Shown here piece by piece: positions 25,725 through 35,756 of a DNA stretch of 64,000 nt. The stretch is from Trifolium pratense (Eukaryota > Streptophyta > Magnoliopsida > Fabales > Fabaceae). The notes under the pieces are model-generated. The model had not been told where the DNA came from and searched no databases. It was given only the letters and a program-made list of their open reading frames with translations. The position numbers and the translations under genes were made by a program. How positions within the stretch are numbered: position 1 is the first letter of the stretch; every line of letters begins with the position of its first letter. The stretch spans positions 6,510,001 to 6,574,000 of the forward strand of contig NC_060060.1 of NCBI RefSeq assembly GCF_020283565.1. Direction: 5' to 3'.

Positions 25725-26476
25725 AAGCGCATTTTTAATCTAGGAGCGCATCAAATCAAGTTTGTAGTTTGTGGTTGGGGTTCCTCAATTAGGCTACATA
25801 TTTTTAATTTTTTTTAAGATGTTAAGGAAACTTACATTTATTAAGACACCTGTTTCTTGTCAGCTCTAGTAGTCTAAACAAATTTTCCTGAAGACCCTTT
25901 AGTCTGTTCTGTGATTGATGTAAAAGCTGCAAATGTGCAGATGATTGTATTTTAAATCCTTTTCGATTTTACTTGTGAAATTTCTTACTACTGCCTTTTA
26001 TGTTTATTTAATTTATCGTGATCATGCTGTTCATACTTTTTTATGGCATATTCATACTTATTTTTTATTTCAAAAGAAAAACACTCCAATTTTTTCTTAG
26101 TAATTATTGCTGCATGCACATTTCTGTTAAAATACAAAATTCTGACATGTTAGTGTTGGGTGTGTGAACAGATGTCATGTCTAATATGATATTGTTAAAA
26201 TACAAATTTCCAGTGTGATTTTTCTTGTATTTTCTTTAGCCTTTTTTTACTTGTGAAAAATTGGTCATAATATCCCTTGAAGGTTCTCTTCCTGTGTTTT
26301 TTGCCATCTTCCTGTATTTGTTTTGGCATAAATGTTTACCATTTAACCTGGCTTGTGGTCAAAACTTAATAAACTTATCTGTGCAATGGAATTTGTCCTA
26401 ATTAAATTGTTGGCACTTGGCATACTAACTACTGTGTTAGTTCTTGAAATCTCATTGTCAATTAGGAAAACAATCC
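25725..26476. other. hnRNP 3' region and spacer
   Basis: This contains the 3' UTR of the hnRNP gene and AT-rich DNA up to the poly(T) that marks the LINE tail. Nothing coding is seen. Confidence 0.6.
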
Positions 26477-26681
26477 TTTTTTTTTTTGGTAACGATGAGG
26501 GCCTAACTAAGTCCAAAGAAGATTACACTAATTATTGTGGGGTAGTAATCCCCATACAATTAGCATCATATAACTCATGTATGTGAGTCGGACAATCATC
26601 AAACATTGTAATCTCAAAGCCGAGAGAGCAACCCAACGTCGATAAAGCATCAACACATTTATTTGCCTCCTTGTAGGTATG

Positions 26682-26805
26682 CGATATCTCTACATCCCAG
26701 TCAAGATTCGACAAGCGCCACATTCGTTTAACTAACGGACCATCGATATCTCTACATCCCAGTCAAGATTCAACAAGCGCCACATTCGTTTAAGTAAAGG
26801 ACCAT
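26682..26805. repeat. 62-bp tandem duplication inside the LINE RNase H
   Basis: The segment starting CGATATCTCTACATCCCAG at 26682 is repeated at 26744 with a few substitutions. It breaks the RNase H frame. Confidence 0.85.
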
Positions 26806-26990
26806 CCATTGAACTTTGTACACTCTCTTATATTACTTGCACCACAGATTGCGAGTCAATACACAACTCTACCTTGCTAAAACCCATGCTTCTAACAAAC
26901 TGCAGTCCTTCAAGAACCCCCCCATAGCTCAGCCACAAACGCGTTGCACATTCCGACACACTTTGCATAATCTCCAATCCACTCCCCTTG

Positions 26991-27006
26991 ACTGCCACGA
27001 GCTACT
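26991..27006. repeat. Left copy of 16-bp flank duplication around the gypsy element
   Basis: ACTGCCACGAGCTACT here recurs at 32451-32466 on the other side of the gypsy-type element. The first ACT of the right copy also belongs to the LTR. The length is much more than the 5-bp duplication expected from retroviral-type integration. Confidence 0.9.
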
Positions 27007-27186
27007 TGATGACGAATCGTCACACTCTCTAATCCAGGCCTATTTTAGCAACATTGGATGCATTTTAGTAGGTTTTTAGCAATAAATATAAGAGAAATCT
27101 AACCATAAGCTTGATTACTTGTTTTGCAAGAAAACAGGAAAAATTGCAGGAAATGGATGTTTTTCACTACGCTGGGGGCGTAGCCC

Positions 27187-27400
27187 ATCACGCGCCGCGT
27201 GATGGAGCTCACAGGGAGCCAAGATTTTCACTCTGATCACGCGCGGCGTGATACATGACCACGCGCGGCGTGAAGCCTTGTTCAAGAAGAAGATTGCTCT
27301 CTGACTTGATCACGCGCCGCGTGATACCGTTATCACGCGCGGCGTAGTTGATGGATCTGCAACCACGCGCGGCGTGATAGATCTGACGCGCGGCGTGGTT
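27187..27400. promoter_or_regulatory. Seven-copy CACGCG palindrome array in the 5' LTR
   Basis: Seven 13-bp near-palindromes occur at about 27189, 27238, 27260, 27311, 27334, 27364 and 27386. Two read CACGCGCCGCGTG (palindromic except for the central base) and five read CACGCGCGGCGTG or a shortened form. They stand out as GC-rich islands in AT-rich DNA and end 9 bp before the TATA box, so they occupy the enhancer/U3 position. The same array is in the 3' LTR at 31437-31650. CGCG-box (CAMTA-type) binding is one possible reading; no factor can be assigned from sequence. Confidence 0.75.
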
Positions 27401-27408
27401 GCGTTCAG

Positions 27409-27415
27409 TATATAT
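27409..27415 (+). promoter_or_regulatory. TATA box of the gypsy-type LTR
   Basis: CAGTATATATGG sits immediately after the palindrome array and upstream of the remaining 0.8 kb of LTR, fitting the U3/R boundary of an LTR promoter. Confidence 0.6.
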
Positions 27416-28246
27416 GGTTTCTGCATAATTCTGTTTGTTGGTTGGAAAATTCTGCAAATTTGATCTACATTCTGGGTTTGGAACTTCAAGATTGGGATTC
27501 AAGACTCCAGAGGATAGCTCCAAGCACATCGATAGCATGGATTCACAAGCCATGACATTGAAGCTCGGACGCGAACAAAGGGAGATGAGGAGCTAAGCTT
27601 CTTTGGAGGTAGGATCTAGGATAGTCTAGGATGTAGATAGATCAGTTGTAATCTGCTATATGTGTAAGAATCTACTCTTTTCATAGTGTTGATTTAATGC
27701 AATTCGATGCATAATGCTTTATAATCCTTCATTAGTGTTGTAATGATTTCGAGTTAAGTCACGTGCGAGAGTATTGATTTAATTTCTGAACTGAATTGCA
27801 TTGAGCACTCGAGTGTCTCCGGTCGAGAGATTGAGGCATAGAGTGTAGCGAACGATTGACGCGCGTTAATATCATTCGTTGTAGGTAGCTTCCGCCCGAG
27901 AGATCGGGGGAGTATCGACAACGAATAGAGTGGATTTTGACAAGAGATTGCGATTCACTAATTTGTCGATCTAGTTGTTAACACTTGAGTAGATTCCTAT
28001 GATATAGTAGATTGTATGTGGTTTAGCTATAGACTAGGCGATTCCGATGATTCTACCTCGCTTTTCCATTATATCAAAGCACGTTTTCTAACAATTCATC
28101 ACTCAACATACCCCTAATTTATGTGTATTTCTTGCATAATGTCTATGAGCACTATTCGACTAGTTTAATCACACAATCCCTGTGGATCGATATTTTTATT
28201 ACTACGTGGTAATTCGTTCACTTGCGAAAATTATCCATCAAGTTTT

Positions 28247-28264
28247 TGGCGCCGTTGCCGGGGA
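28247..28264 (+). promoter_or_regulatory. Primer-binding site, tRNA-Asp(GUC)
   Basis: TGGCGCCGTTGCCGGGGA is the exact complement of the 3' end of plant tRNA-Asp including CCA. It lies six bases after the inferred LTR end and would prime minus-strand DNA synthesis. Confidence 0.9.
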
Positions 28265-28459
28265 TTGTGATTGATTCGACAAGGCGATAGTGTTTATATT
28301 TTCTGTGTTTTCTTTGATTTTTCTGTTTTTACATTTTTCTGTCGAGAGCGTTCTACTTGTGTGTTTCCTTGTGCATGCGGAGAACAGGTCCAATTAAGCT
28401 GGAATTCGATTCTGCAATTGAGAAAGCAGCACGAACAAATCGTAAAGCGGAAGGAAGAC

Positions 28460-29830
28460 ATGTTTGAGTCATACAATCAAGAGGCACTGTTAACTAGTTG
28501 CAAGTTCAATAATGTCTTTCTACAAATTATTACCAAACAACTAGAAGCTCAATGTATGGTGCAAGCAACCTTTCAAAATAATCCTCATTTTAACACCTAC
28601 AATCTTGGAGTGAAGAATCACATGAATTGTTCTTATGGAGCTAATCCGAATCAAGCATTTCCTCAAGATCAACATTTTGAAGATCACCTTGAATCTTTTG
28701 AAGATACTCTTATCTTAGCCATGAAGATGACTCAAGGCAATTTTGAGGTGATGAAGGCAAACCAAGAAGTGTCAAGCAAACGTCATGAAGCCTCCATCAA
28801 AAATCTCGAAAACCAAATGGGTCAATTAGCAAGGCAAGTCTCTTCTCTACAAACTCAAAGTAGTTTTTGTGGATACACCACGGATCCTCTTAATGAAAGT
28901 TGTAATTCCATTAATTTGAGGAGTAGAGAAGTTTCATCACAAAAAGTAGTGGAGAATCCTAAGAAGGATGAGAGTAAAAATGGTGTAGTTGAAAAGATGA
29001 GGGATGGTGTAGTTGAAGATAGAAAAGAAAATAAGAAAGAAGAAAAAAATAAGGAAGAAAAAGTTTATGAGGGTGAAGTTGAAAAGAGAGTGGAGAATGA
29101 GTCTAGTGCCAAGAAAGGCAAGAAACCTCTTGTGAAGGACCCCAAGTCTCAAGTTCCTTCACCATATGCTAGAATGCCTTATCCTAGGATGAAGAGGGTC
29201 AAGAACCAAGACCTTGAAGTTTGTGGAGTGGTAGCCGAATGTTTCAAAGTGGAAGTGCTAGAGGAAGTGGTAAAAGATGGGAAAGAAGAAGAGTGGGATC
29301 ATGAGATTGAAATTTTTCTTCAAAACTTGGATAACCCCCTAGAAGAGGAGAAAGAGCCAAAGGCGATAAAAAAGCCACCGGAATTGAAAGAACTTCCTCC
29401 TAAATGGAAGTATGTGTTTTTGGGTGGCGACGCTAGGAAACCCGTGATCATAAGTGATTTGCTCACTCCACTAGAAGAGAATGACTTGTTAAAAGAAGCT
29501 GAGAAAGTGAATGACGACCTAGGATGGGACTTGGATGGTGTGGTTCCTATCTATTGTTTGTGCAAGATGGCCAAAGATGAAGAGCCCAATCCGGTTGTTA
29601 ATCCTCAAAAGTCTTCCACTTCAACATTGAAAGCTTCGGTGAAGAAAGGCTCTAAGAAATCTCTATCACGGTCTAGTAAGAAGGAAAAAACCAATTTGAA
29701 GACCAAAGGGGAAGATCTCAAGAGTGATTCGGGAAGTGTGAAATCATTACTATTTGATATTAATATTGCTCCTTTGAATGAAGAAAACAAGAGGAGCCGG
29801 GTTGAATCAAAGTTGAAGTATCCTCCCTAA
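28460..29830 (+). CDS. Gag-derived ORF fused to pre-RT linker, gypsy-type element
   Basis: The frame is open from just after the primer-binding site (28271); the first in-frame ATG is at 28460 (MFESYNQEALL), giving 456 residues. The N-terminal part resembles the C-terminal half of plant gypsy Gag (NLENQMGQLARQVSSLQ). A Lys/Glu-rich stretch follows, then PELKELPPKWKYVFLGGD, PVIISDLLTPLEENDLL and DLGWDLDGVVPIYC, which match the conserved linker just before reverse transcriptase in plant gypsy Pol. A Lys/Ser-rich tail then runs to the stop. The whole protease-to-integrase block is absent, so this is an internal-deletion fusion that has stayed open. Whether it makes particles or is simply young is unknown. 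Confidence 0.75.
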   Translation: MFESYNQEALLTSCKFNNVFLQIITKQLEAQCMVQATFQNNPHFNTYNLGVKNHMNCSYGANPNQAFPQDQHFEDHLESFEDTLILAMKMTQGNFEVMKANQEVSSKRHEASIKNLENQMGQLARQVSSLQTQSSFCGYTTDPLNESCNSINLRSREVSSQKVVENPKKDESKNGVVEKMRDGVVEDRKENKKEEKNKEEKVYEGEVEKRVENESSAKKGKKPLVKDPKSQVPSPYARMPYPRMKRVKNQDLEVCGVVAECFKVEVLEEVVKDGKEEEWDHEIEIFLQNLDNPLEEEKEPKAIKKPPELKELPPKWKYVFLGGDARKPVIISDLLTPLEENDLLKEAEKVNDDLGWDLDGVVPIYCLCKMAKDEEPNPVVNPQKSSTSTLKASVKKGSKKSLSRSSKKEKTNLKTKGEDLKSDSGSVKSLLFDINIAPLNEENKRSRVESKLKYPP

Positions 29831-31256
29831 CTTGTGATGATGAAGCGTCAAGCTAATGACGAGAAAGAAGCGCTTCATGGGAGGCAACCCATGAGTTTAC
29901 GGTCCTTTCTTCCCTTTCACTCTTATGCTACTTTATGAATAATTGTTTGATGTTCCTTTGAACTGGCTGGATGAATGTACTTTAAACTCCGAATTTGAAT
30001 CTTTTTATGTTTGATTGTGGAATTTCTTTTACCTTTGGAATTTGTTTCGATATCTTGGCATGTTCTTTCTATTTACTTGAGTATCAATTGCTTGATTCTA
30101 TCCGTGTGTGATATGTGAAACCTGCAGTGCAATAGCTTGTTGCACTCATGTGATCAAGAGGCAAAGGAAGGGAACGCACACTTTTTGACCGGTTCTTTGA
30201 TTCGACCCAACCGAGAGGTATTGAGCCAAACACTTCTCATTCTTTCTATGTGATATCCACTCATGTATTGTCTCTCGATTTTGCTTGTCGTCTTTTTATT
30301 TGATTGGTACTTTTGTAGCACACACGAGGCATGTTCCTCGGTACCTTTGAGCCTTTCTATCCACCCTTACATATAATTATCCTTTGCTTAACCAATTTGA
30401 GCTGAAAAAGAAATTGTTATTTTGCACAACCTTGGGAACATTTTAAAGAAAAAAAGGAATGACTTTCTTGGAGGTTAGGCACCTAATTAGTGGTTGATGC
30501 GCATTGCTCACCACTAAGTTTGGGGTTGCTCTTTGGAATTAGCAACAAATAAAGTTTGGGGTGAGGGTACTAGAGAACTTATAAAAGTTTTGTTTGAAAA
30601 ATTTCAAAAATTGCAAGGCAAAGAAGAAAATGAAAAAAAAAAAAAATGAAAAAAACAAAAACCAAACATGATGAATGAATGTGAAAAAAAATATATGAAA
30701 AAGAAGTGATAGCCTTGAATTCAAAAGAATTGCAAAACTTTGTTTGATGATTTGAAAAAAAGTTCTCTAGTCCACTATATTTCAAAAGGGTTTGGTTTAT
30801 GAAAATTTTCTTTGACTAATATGGGGATCTAACTCCAAGTTTTTCTACTACTTATCCAAAATGTCACCATCCACCCTAGCCAAGCCACGTTATAACCCTA
30901 AAAGACCTCTAATGTGTGTGCACAAAGTGAACCGAATGAATTCTTAGATTACTTGCAAAATTATTGTTGACTTGCATTGATGTGTTGATTTGAGTGAATT
31001 ACCAAAAACTGAAGAGTGCATGTGAGTAGTGTGATGAAATCATAGAGCCTTGGTCGAAAAGTGTGAACTACTTGAAAATGTCTTGCGGGAACGATTGTGC
31101 AATTGAGTATTGCTTGCAGGTGGATCATTGATCATCAGGTGATTCTCACGTATGTATGATTCGAGTGAATTTAAGGAAAATGCCAAGGCCTTGACACAAA
31201 AGCTTGAGGTAAAAGTTGTTTCCTTGAGGACAAGGAAAGGTTCAAGTTTGGGGTTG
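29831..31256 (+). other. Non-coding 3' internal region of the gypsy-type element
   Basis: After the ORF comes GGGAGGCAACCCATGAG, a phrase common in the 3' untranslated part of Athila/Tat-like elements. An A-rich tract (30595-30720) and several TAAGTTTGGGGT phrases follow, and the polypurine-like AAGTTTGGGGTTG abuts the 3' LTR. No integrase or envelope-like coding is recognisable. Confidence 0.7.
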
Positions 31257-32453
31257 TGATGACGAATCGTCACACTCTCTAATCCTGGCCTATTTTAGCA
31301 ACATTGGATGCATTTTAGTAGGTTTTTAGCAATAAATATAAGAGAAATCTAACCATAAGCTTGATTACTTGTTTTGCAAGAAAACAGGAAAAATTGCAGG
31401 AAATGGATGTTTTTCACTACGCTGGGGGCGTAGCCCATCACGCGCCGCGTGATGGAGCTCACAGGGAGCCAAGATTTTCACTCTGATCACGCGCGGCGTG
31501 ATACATGACCACGCGCGGCGTGAAGCCTTGTTCAAGAAGAAGATTGCTCTCTGACTTGATCACGCGCCGCGTGATACCGTTATCATGCGCGGCGTAGTTG
31601 ATGGATCTGCAACCACGCGCGGCGTGATAGATCTGACGCGCGGCGTGGTTGCGTTCAGTATATATGGTTTCTGCATAATTCTGTTTGTTGGTTGGAAAAT
31701 TCTGCAAATTTGATCTACATTCTGGGTTTGGAACTTCAAGATTGGGATTCAAGACTCCGGAGGATAGCTCCAAGCACATCGATAGCATGGATTCACAAGC
31801 CATGACATTGAAGCTCGGACGCGAACAAAGGGAGATGAGGAGCTAAGCTTCTTTGGAGGTAGGATCTAGGATAGTCTAGGATGTAGATAGATCAGTTGTA
31901 ATCTGCTATATGTGTAAGAATCTACTCTTTTCATAGTGTTGATTTAATGCAATTCGATGCATAATGCTTTATAATCCTTCATTAGTGTTGTAATGATTTC
32001 GAGTTAAGTCACGTGCGAGAGTATTGATTTAATTTCTGAACTGAATTGCATTGAGCACTCGAGTGTCTCCGGTCGAGAGATTGAGGCATAGAGTGTAGCG
32101 AACGATTGACGCGCGTTAATATCATTCGTTGTAGGTAGCTTCCGCCCGAGAGATCGGGGGAGTATCGACAACGAATAGAGTGGATTTTGACAAGAGATTG
32201 CGATTCACTAATTTGTCGATCTAGTTGTTAACACTTGAGTAGATTCCTATGATATAGTAGATTGTATGTGGTTTAGCTATAGACTAGGCGATTCCGATGA
32301 TTCTACCTCGCTTTTCCATTATATCAAAGCACGTTTTCTAACAATTCATCACTCAACATACCCCCAATTTATGTGTATTTCTTGCATAATGTCTATGAGC
32401 ACTATTCGACTAGTTTAATCACACAATCCCTGTGGATCGATATTTTTATTACT
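31257..32453 (+). repeat. 3' LTR of the gypsy-type element, 3' truncated
   Basis: It aligns base for base with the 5' LTR at a constant offset of 4250 and four substitutions, then stops at 32453 in TTATTACT. It lacks the last 37 bp present in the 5' LTR (ending CATCA), and host LINE sequence starts at once. Confidence 0.9.
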
Positions 32454-32466
32454 GCCACGAGCTACT
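32451..32466. repeat. Right copy of 16-bp flank duplication
   Basis: ACTGCCACGAGCTACT is identical to 26991-27006; after it the LINE sequence continues with CCTCCACAACC. The first three bases overlap the truncated LTR end. Confidence 0.9.
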
Positions 32467-35400
32467 CCTCCACAACCAGCTAGTTGCATCCGTTTACTCG
32501 CACAGTCTGTGTTAAGCTTAATAAAGTCGCTTTTCGGAGGAATCCAACCAACCATGGAAGCAACTTGAACTCTATTCAACACAATGCTACTGTTCTTCAT
32601 GGCTTCAATATACTCTCCTGCCATCTTCCTAACTTGTTGTGCTGGTCTATTTGGCCTCGTATATCCTTCAATATGTAACTCCTTATTCCTCCAAATCCAC
32701 AACAAATAACAAGCCACGGCCCAGAAAACATTCCACGCCCCTTCGCTACTCCACGTGACAGAATTGTTCATATTAAAACAAAACCAATTCTGCAGATCCC
32801 CCATAAAAGAATCACCTCTGTTTGCCATCGGGACAACTCGCAACCAGATTTCCTTTGCAAGCGTACAGTCTCGCAACACATGAATTGTTGTCTCCTCAAC
32901 AATTTGACAATAAGAACACGTCGCATGACTTAAGCCCATCACGCTTTTCATAGAATTAGTGAGGAGTTTATTGCATTACCAACCAAATAAATGTACGGAT
33001 TCTCTCAGGAGTTTTTAATTTCCAGACTTTACACCACATATAGTGAGCATCTTCTTTATTGAAACCACACAAATTGTTGTACATGCTTGTGACTGAGAAA
33101 TCTCTCTTATTTCCACCAACTCCAACTCTTTCATCTCTACCATTGTCTACATTAGGAGGCAATACAGCTGCTATCTTTTGTTTAAAAATACTTGGCATCC
33201 AAGAATCAAACAAATTCCAGTTCCATTGTCCCTCTTCATCAACTAAATCACAAACTCTTTTGCCTTGCAACTGACTCGGGATATGCATGTGCTGATCCAG
33301 ACATAGCCCTTCTTCAATCCAAGCATCACGCCATGCATCAATATCACACCCATCACCAACATCCCAAAAGCTAAAACGCTCGATCATAGGCTTAAGGTCA
33401 CTCAGAGTCTTTCTCAGGTAACCTGCACCTGATACAGTTCCAACATTTTGTCCAATGTCACCATTATACTTCCCTCGAAGAACACTGCACCAATACTCTT
33501 CACTTCCTGACTGTAATTTCATGCAATGATATCACCATCCAAGCTTAAGTAAACATGCTTTATTCATGCAGTCAAGTTTTCTCAGTCCTAAGCCTCCCAG
33601 CCACTTGGGGACAGTAATTTTATCCCACCCAACAGCATGAAATTTTCTCTTCTGAGCTGTATCTCCCCATATAAATTGACGTTGTATCCGTTGAATATCA
33701 TCTAAACAAGATTGTACTCCTAAATACCTCCCAAAATCACTAGCTTCCTTGAATCTAGAGATTCTCAACAATTTTTGCCTCATTCCTCTTTAACATTTCT
33801 TGAAAAAAAACCCGCCAGTTTTGTCGTTACTCGCCTCTTGACCGGACATACTACAAAACTTGTTCATAGCGTTAACATTAGATGTGAGACTGTAGGTCCA
33901 TTTCGCCCGACCTTAATGCCATGCCACTTCCTTTCAGCCACTGAGTGGAGAATAAGATGTGACTGTTTGTCCATACACAACACAAACAAATATGGAGAGA
34001 TCGGGTCACCTTGTCGAATTCCCCGTTGAGGCTTGAAGTAGGTTGATCTAGCACCATTCCATTTCACATTTGTCATAACACTCGTCACAGCGTGCATGAT
34101 AACATTAATAAGAGTTTCCGGGAAATTAATCTCCATGAGAACCCTCCAAATAAACTCCCAACTAAGCTTATCATAAGCCTTAGCTAGGTCAACTTTGATT
34201 GCAAAAGCTCCTTTTTTGCCTTTCATTCGATTCATGGTGTGCACTATCTCCTTCGCCACAATAATATTCTCATCGATATTTCTTCCGGGGACAAAACCTG
34301 TTTGAAATGGGGATATCAGTTTTGAAATACAATCCTTCAATCGTTCAACAATCACCTTGGTAACTATTTTATAGCTAGTGTGGCATAAAGATATAGGGCG
34401 AAACTGCTTCACATGTTCTGGGTGAGGGATTTTCGGAATGAGGCAGATGTCAGTCTGGTTCACTTCAACAATATTACTTGGATCCTTCCAAACATTTTCA
34501 ACAAAAGTGCACACAGTCTCTCCTACATGGTCCCATGATTTTTGGTAAAAGCCAGCTGGAAATCCATCTGGCCCCGGCGCCTTCCATGGGTGCATATTAA
34601 AGACAGCTCTCTTCACTTAATCACGATTGATGGGTGATGCAAGTTTGGTGATTACTTCTGGTTCTAACACAGGATAGCTCAGTTCCGTTTGAAACCAATC
34701 TCTTCGTAACTGATCATCCGAGAAGAGCTTCACATAAAATTCAGTAGCCATGCCTTGTAGCTGTTCCGCATTATGTTATTCTTCTTCCTTCTGCTAACAG
34801 TTTTTAAATGGTAATACCGAGTGTTCCTATCACCATCTATCAACCATTTAACCCGTGATCGTTGAAACCACATTAATTCTTCCTTTTTGAGAATATCATT
34901 CAATTCAGTTTGGAGCTTATTTTCTAGTCTGCACAATCTGCCACTGCTGCGTCCATTCTGAATACATCTATGAATTCCATTAATTCTTGACATAATTTCT
35001 TTCTTCTTATTCAAAACTTGATTAATAGTCTGAAATTTCCAAGTCTTTAAATTCCTCTCCACATTAATCAAATTGTGAGTACCATCACTCTCACGCTTCC
35101 AACACTGATGCAGCATATCATTATATGATGCTCCATCAACCACACGCTCTCAAACCTGAACTGTATAGGCGCCATCAGATGAGGAGCTTCGAACGGGGAA
35201 ATAAGAATAGAATGGTGATCAGAAAATTCCAGACGAGTAAGTACCTTAACATAACCATCTGGAAAGTCTAATCGCCATTTCACATTACCAAGCGCACCAT
35301 CAAGTCTTTTGAATATTCGTTGACCACCATGATACGATGGACCCCTCCAGGTAAATTTCGGTCCAACTGCACCTAGGTCGATCAAATTACACGCATCAAC

Positions 35401-35756
35401 TCTCTCTTTGAAAGTATTGCACTTACGAACAGAGGCAATGACCCCGCCTCTCTTTTCATCCGCACTCATGATGTCGCTGAAGTCACCCGCCAATAACCAT
35501 GCATCATTCATATTGTTAGCAATAACTTTCAAGTCATTCCACAATAATCTTCTCTTTTCTTCAATCGCACATGCATAAATAGGAGTGAAGAACCACCATC
35601 CCCCTTGCTCAAATTTAACTTTCAAATGCATGTATTGGAAACTCCTGCTACCACCTGCATATCCTTGAACCTCTGTAACAGCTAAAGCATCATAACCAAG
35701 CAGCTTAAAAGTACGACTAAGCTTATTCGGATCACAACAATCTTGATTCTTGTCAT
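32454..35756 (-). pseudogene. LINE (L1-type) body: endonuclease, RT, zf-RVT, RNase H start
   Basis: Read on the minus strand from 35756 downwards the order is: C-terminal part of the endonuclease domain (LGYDALAVTEVQGYAGG, LAGDFSDIM, GPKFTWRG), a spacer (WFQRSRVKWLIDGDRNT), reverse transcriptase (APGPDGFPAGFYQ, FRPISLC, KVDLAKAYDKLSWEF, GIRQGDPISPYLF), the zinc-binding zf-RVT region (CSYCQIVEETTIHVLRDC) and the start of RNase H (KLNTDCASKRMQLAGCGG), which continues beyond the gypsy insertion at 27006. The 5' end is truncated inside the endonuclease. Frameshifts and stops separate the blocks. The segment that should contain the catalytic FADD box is missing: the frame goes from SHLM almost directly to NKFCSMSGQE, so the enzyme is dead. 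Confidence 0.9.

Larger units (their letters stand above)
26477..27006 (-). pseudogene. LINE (L1-type), 3' end with RNase H remnant and poly(A)
   Basis: On the minus strand this is the distal piece of the LINE whose main body lies at 32454-35756. The 3' terminus is a poly(A), seen as eleven T at 26477-26487. Upstream of it the C-terminal part of a plant L1 RNase H-like domain is readable (HTYKEANKCVDALSTLGCS, encoded 26723-26532) and, further up, SQSVVQ and NAFVAELWG segments in shifting frames. A 62-bp tandem duplication (starting 26682 and 26744) and several frame breaks show it is dead. Confidence 0.85.
27007..28240 (+). repeat. 5' LTR of the gypsy-type element
   Basis: It starts TGATG and most plausibly ends CATCA, a 5-bp inverted pair, six bases before the primer-binding site. 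It contains the CACGCG palindrome array (27187-27400) and a TATA box (TATATAT, 27409-27415). The final 37 bp or so (28204-28240) are missing from the 3' LTR. Confidence 0.85.
27007..32453 (+). mobile_element. Non-autonomous Ty3/gypsy-type LTR retrotransposon inserted in the LINE
   Basis: Two LTRs starting TGATGACGAATCG (27007 and 31257) enclose 3.0 kb. An 18-nt primer-binding site complementary to the 3' end of plant tRNA-Asp(GUC) follows the 5' LTR, one gag-derived frame is present, and a G-rich polypurine-like tract (AAGTTTGGGGTTG) precedes the 3' LTR. No protease, reverse transcriptase, RNase H or integrase motif is found, so it depends on a partner. The LTRs show only four substitutions by eye over about 1.2 kb with no indels (27036, 27335, 27509, 28115 versus the bases 4250 further on), so the insertion is recent. 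The tRNA-Asp primer and the phrase GGGAGGCAACCCATG after the ORF point to the Athila/Tat side of the gypsy family. Confidence 0.9.

Noticed and set aside
27187..27400. CRISPR-like regular repeats
   Set aside because: Spacing is irregular, units are 13-bp palindromes inside an LTR, and this is plant nuclear DNA; no cas genes exist.
27209..27553. A 114-codon minus-strand open frame in the 5' LTR (and its twin at 31459-31803) with recurring H-A-A-R units
   Set aside because: The repeated residues come from the CACGCG palindrome array read antisense; it is an LTR by-product with no recognisable domain.
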